In this document: positions 4,684-5,884 of the stretch, piece by piece
How positions within the stretch are numbered: position 1 is the first letter of the stretch
Layout: every line of letters starts with the position of its first letter
Assembly: GCA_023446675.1 (NCBI GenBank)
Contig: JAEXPO010000649.1
Span: 1-5,884, forward strand
DNA from: Bacillota bacterium
Lineage (GTDB): Bacteria > Bacillota > Clostridia > DSM-8532
Reading direction: 5' to 3'
Length of the DNA: 5,884 nucleotides
Program-made: the position numbers and the translations under genes
Notes under the pieces: model-generated
The model's input: only the letters and a program-made list of their open reading frames with translations
Told to the model about the DNA's origin: nothing
The model's database searches: none

Positions 4684-5671
4684 TGGTGTAAGCTTTCTCA
4701 ACGTCAATGCTTTCTTCTATAAAGCCGTTTTCAAAGAGCCAGTCCGTATAATTCTGCCATACCTCCCGGGACTGGTAACCCCAGTAGGGTGCATCGTCCT
4801 TGTACTTATCCGCAAGATAGGCCTGGCTTTCCTTCACAAGCTCTGCGTTGATTTCAGGAACGGCTTTAATAAGAATATCGGCAGCCTCCTCCGGCTTTTC
4901 AATGGCAAAGGCATAGCCCTTTTTCACAGCATTCATAAAGGCTTTTACAAGGGCACTGTCTTCTTCAATTAGCTTTTCCCGGGTTACAAGCACCGGTGTA
5001 TAGTAATCAAACACGGGCGCTACCTCGCCAAGGTCAATATAGTTAAGCTCTATCCCCTTTTGCTTGGCTTCAATGCCTGCCCAGGCCTCAAAAATCCAGG
5101 CATAGTCAATCTGGCCGCTGGCGCTGGCCTGGAAGAAATCCGCTTCACCTGTGGAAAGTACTTCCGTTTTGGTATAATCGGCGCCCTCCTGATCCATGAG
5201 ATACTTGATGGTAGCAGCCTCAATATCCGAGCCCCAGCCGCCGTATTTCTTACCCTCAAAATCCTTTGCAGAAAGAATGTTCTTTTCCTTAAGGCTTGCA
5301 AAGCCGGAGGTGTTGTGCTGTATAACCGCTGCCAGGGAAACCAGGGGAACCCCTGAAGCCCGGCCCAAAGTAACGCTTTCCTGATAGCTGACGCCAAAGT
5401 GAGCGGAGCCTGAGGCTACCATCGCATCGGCTGTATCGGTAGGCTGGATAATTTCAACCTCCAGGCCCTCTTCCTTGAAATAACCCTTTTCCTGTGCTAC
5501 GTAAAGGCCCGTATGATTGGTATTGGGCGTCCAATCCAGTACCACGGTAACTTTTTTAAGCTCGCCGGAGGTTTTGCCGGTACAGCCTGAAAGTCCGGGC
5601 ACCAAAAGGGCCAGTGACAGCAAAAGGACCGGAATTAATGCTTTTCTGCTTCTTTTTCCTGAATTATTCAT
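4667..5671 (-). CDS. thiY: ThiY-like substrate-binding lipoprotein of an ABC importer (NMT1/THI5-like)
   Basis: This 334-residue protein has a lipoprotein signal peptide (basic residues 6-10, hydrophobic 11-27, lipobox LSGC with Cys30). It then has an NMT1/THI5-like periplasmic-binding fold starting at KKVTVVLDWTPNTNHTGLYV (39-58), followed by EKGYFKEEGLEVEI (61-74). The LDWTPNTNHTG motif is characteristic of ThiY, which binds formylaminopyrimidine, a thiamin pyrimidine salvage precursor. Yeast THI5, an HMP-P synthase of the same fold, carries a CCCFC iron-binding motif; here the corresponding stretch (about 219-225) reads PVFDYYT, so this is a transport protein and not a synthase. The start is ATG 5671, with AGGAGA (5679-5684) 7 bases upstream. 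It lies 41 bases after the permease and overlaps the ATPase. Related binding proteins for riboflavin or other aromatic ligands share the fold, so the ligand is a strong inference, not proven. Confidence 0.88.
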   Translation of the reverse strand: MNNSGKRSRKALIPVLLLSLALLVPGLSGCTGKTSGELKKVTVVLDWTPNTNHTGLYVAQEKGYFKEEGLEVEIIQPTDTADAMVASGSAHFGVSYQESVTLGRASGVPLVSLAAVIQHNTSGFASLKEKNILSAKDFEGKKYGGWGSDIEAATIKYLMDQEGADYTKTEVLSTGEADFFQASASGQIDYAWIFEAWAGIEAKQKGIELNYIDLGEVAPVFDYYTPVLVTREKLIEEDSALVKAFMNAVKKGYAFAIEKPEEAADILIKAVPEINAELVKESQAYLADKYKDDAPYWGYQSREVWQNYTDWLFENGFIEESIDVEKAYTNAYVE

Positions 5672-5712
5672 TCTTTTCTCTCCTGTTTCCTCTATGTATT
5701 TCTATATTTTCC

Positions 5713-5884
5713 TCATCCCCTGTCAGGGAGAAGATTTCTGCACACCCGGCTTTCCAAAAGCTCTACCAGCTTATACAGCGCCAGGCTGAGAACTACAATT
5801 ATAAGAATATCCGCAAACATCGCAGCGGTTTTAAAGCTTGTCATAGCCCGGGTTAAATAGATGCCCAGCCCTTCCTTTGCCCCC
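5713..5884 (-). CDS. thiX: ABC importer permease, ThiX/SsuC type (C-terminal fragment, 5' end beyond window)
   Basis: Fifty-six codons of an open frame enter from the right edge and end at TGA (5713-5715). The residues GAKEGLGIYLTRA, then a hydrophobic helix MFADILIIVVLSLALYKLVE and a basic tail ELLESRVCRN, are the typical C-terminus of BPD-type permeases of the SsuC/TauC/ThiX group: the EGLG loop, the last membrane helix, then a LxxLVELLExR-like amphipathic end. It precedes the ThiY-like binding protein by 41 bases on the same strand, so it should be the membrane subunit of the same importer. The conserved EAA coupling loop would lie upstream, outside the window. The gene is cut by the window edge and is not broken. 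Confidence 0.85.
   Translation of the reverse strand, partial: GAKEGLGIYLTRAMTSFKTAAMFADILIIVVLSLALYKLVELLESRVCRNLLPDRG

Noticed and set aside
5060..5356. Plus-strand open frame of 98 codons
   Set aside because: It is a shadow antisense to the ThiY-like gene with no ribosome site or domain.
5672..5712. TPP riboswitch or promoter directly before the binding-protein gene
   Set aside because: The gap is only 41 bases, too short for a TPP riboswitch, and holds only a ribosome site. Control should come from upstream of the permease, outside the window.

Overview
The window looks like a chromosomal segment from a low-to-mid GC Gram-positive anaerobe (Firmicutes/Clostridia-like). Evidence for this is the strong purine-rich ribosome sites (AAAGGAGG, GGAGGAG, GGAGGT), TATAAT-type -10 elements, lipoprotein-anchored solute-binding proteins and a U-tailed hairpin terminator. 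No tRNA, rRNA, transposase, integrase or CRISPR array is visible. The species cannot be named from the sequence.

Layout. (1) Positions 1-1229, minus strand: a Crp/Fnr-superfamily regulator of the YeiL type, followed after 45 bases by an HD-domain phosphohydrolase-like gene that runs off the left edge. (2) Positions 1230-1334: the divergent promoter region, with a perfect 14-bp palindrome (ATGAC-N4-GTCAT geometry) inside a plausible regulator promoter. (3) Positions 1335-2321, plus strand: two small YdcZ-type DMT-superfamily membrane proteins in tandem, probably partners in one exporter and probably controlled by the divergent regulator. (4) Positions 2322-3044, plus strand: an intergenic stretch with a 7-1-7 palindrome resembling Fur-family (Zur/PerR) boxes, then a small zinc-dependent phospholipase C-like protein without a signal peptide. 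(5) Positions 3045-3133: four tandem copies of an octamer and a strong terminator shared by two converging genes. (6) Positions 3134-5884, minus strand: permease (C-terminal end only), solute-binding lipoprotein and ATPase of a ThiXYZ-type ABC importer for a thiamin pyrimidine precursor, followed by an unrecognised lipoprotein.

Working together. The importer genes are read permease -> binding lipoprotein -> ATPase, with a 41-base gap and then an overlap, so they form one operon. Any TPP riboswitch would lie upstream of the permease, outside the window. The regulator/YdcZ block is a self-contained regulator-plus-transporter locus whose ligand and substrate are unknown. Most of the window is ordinary. 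The points most worth following are the palindromic operator with its non-CRP-like recognition helix, and the Zur-like box ahead of a zinc-enzyme homologue.
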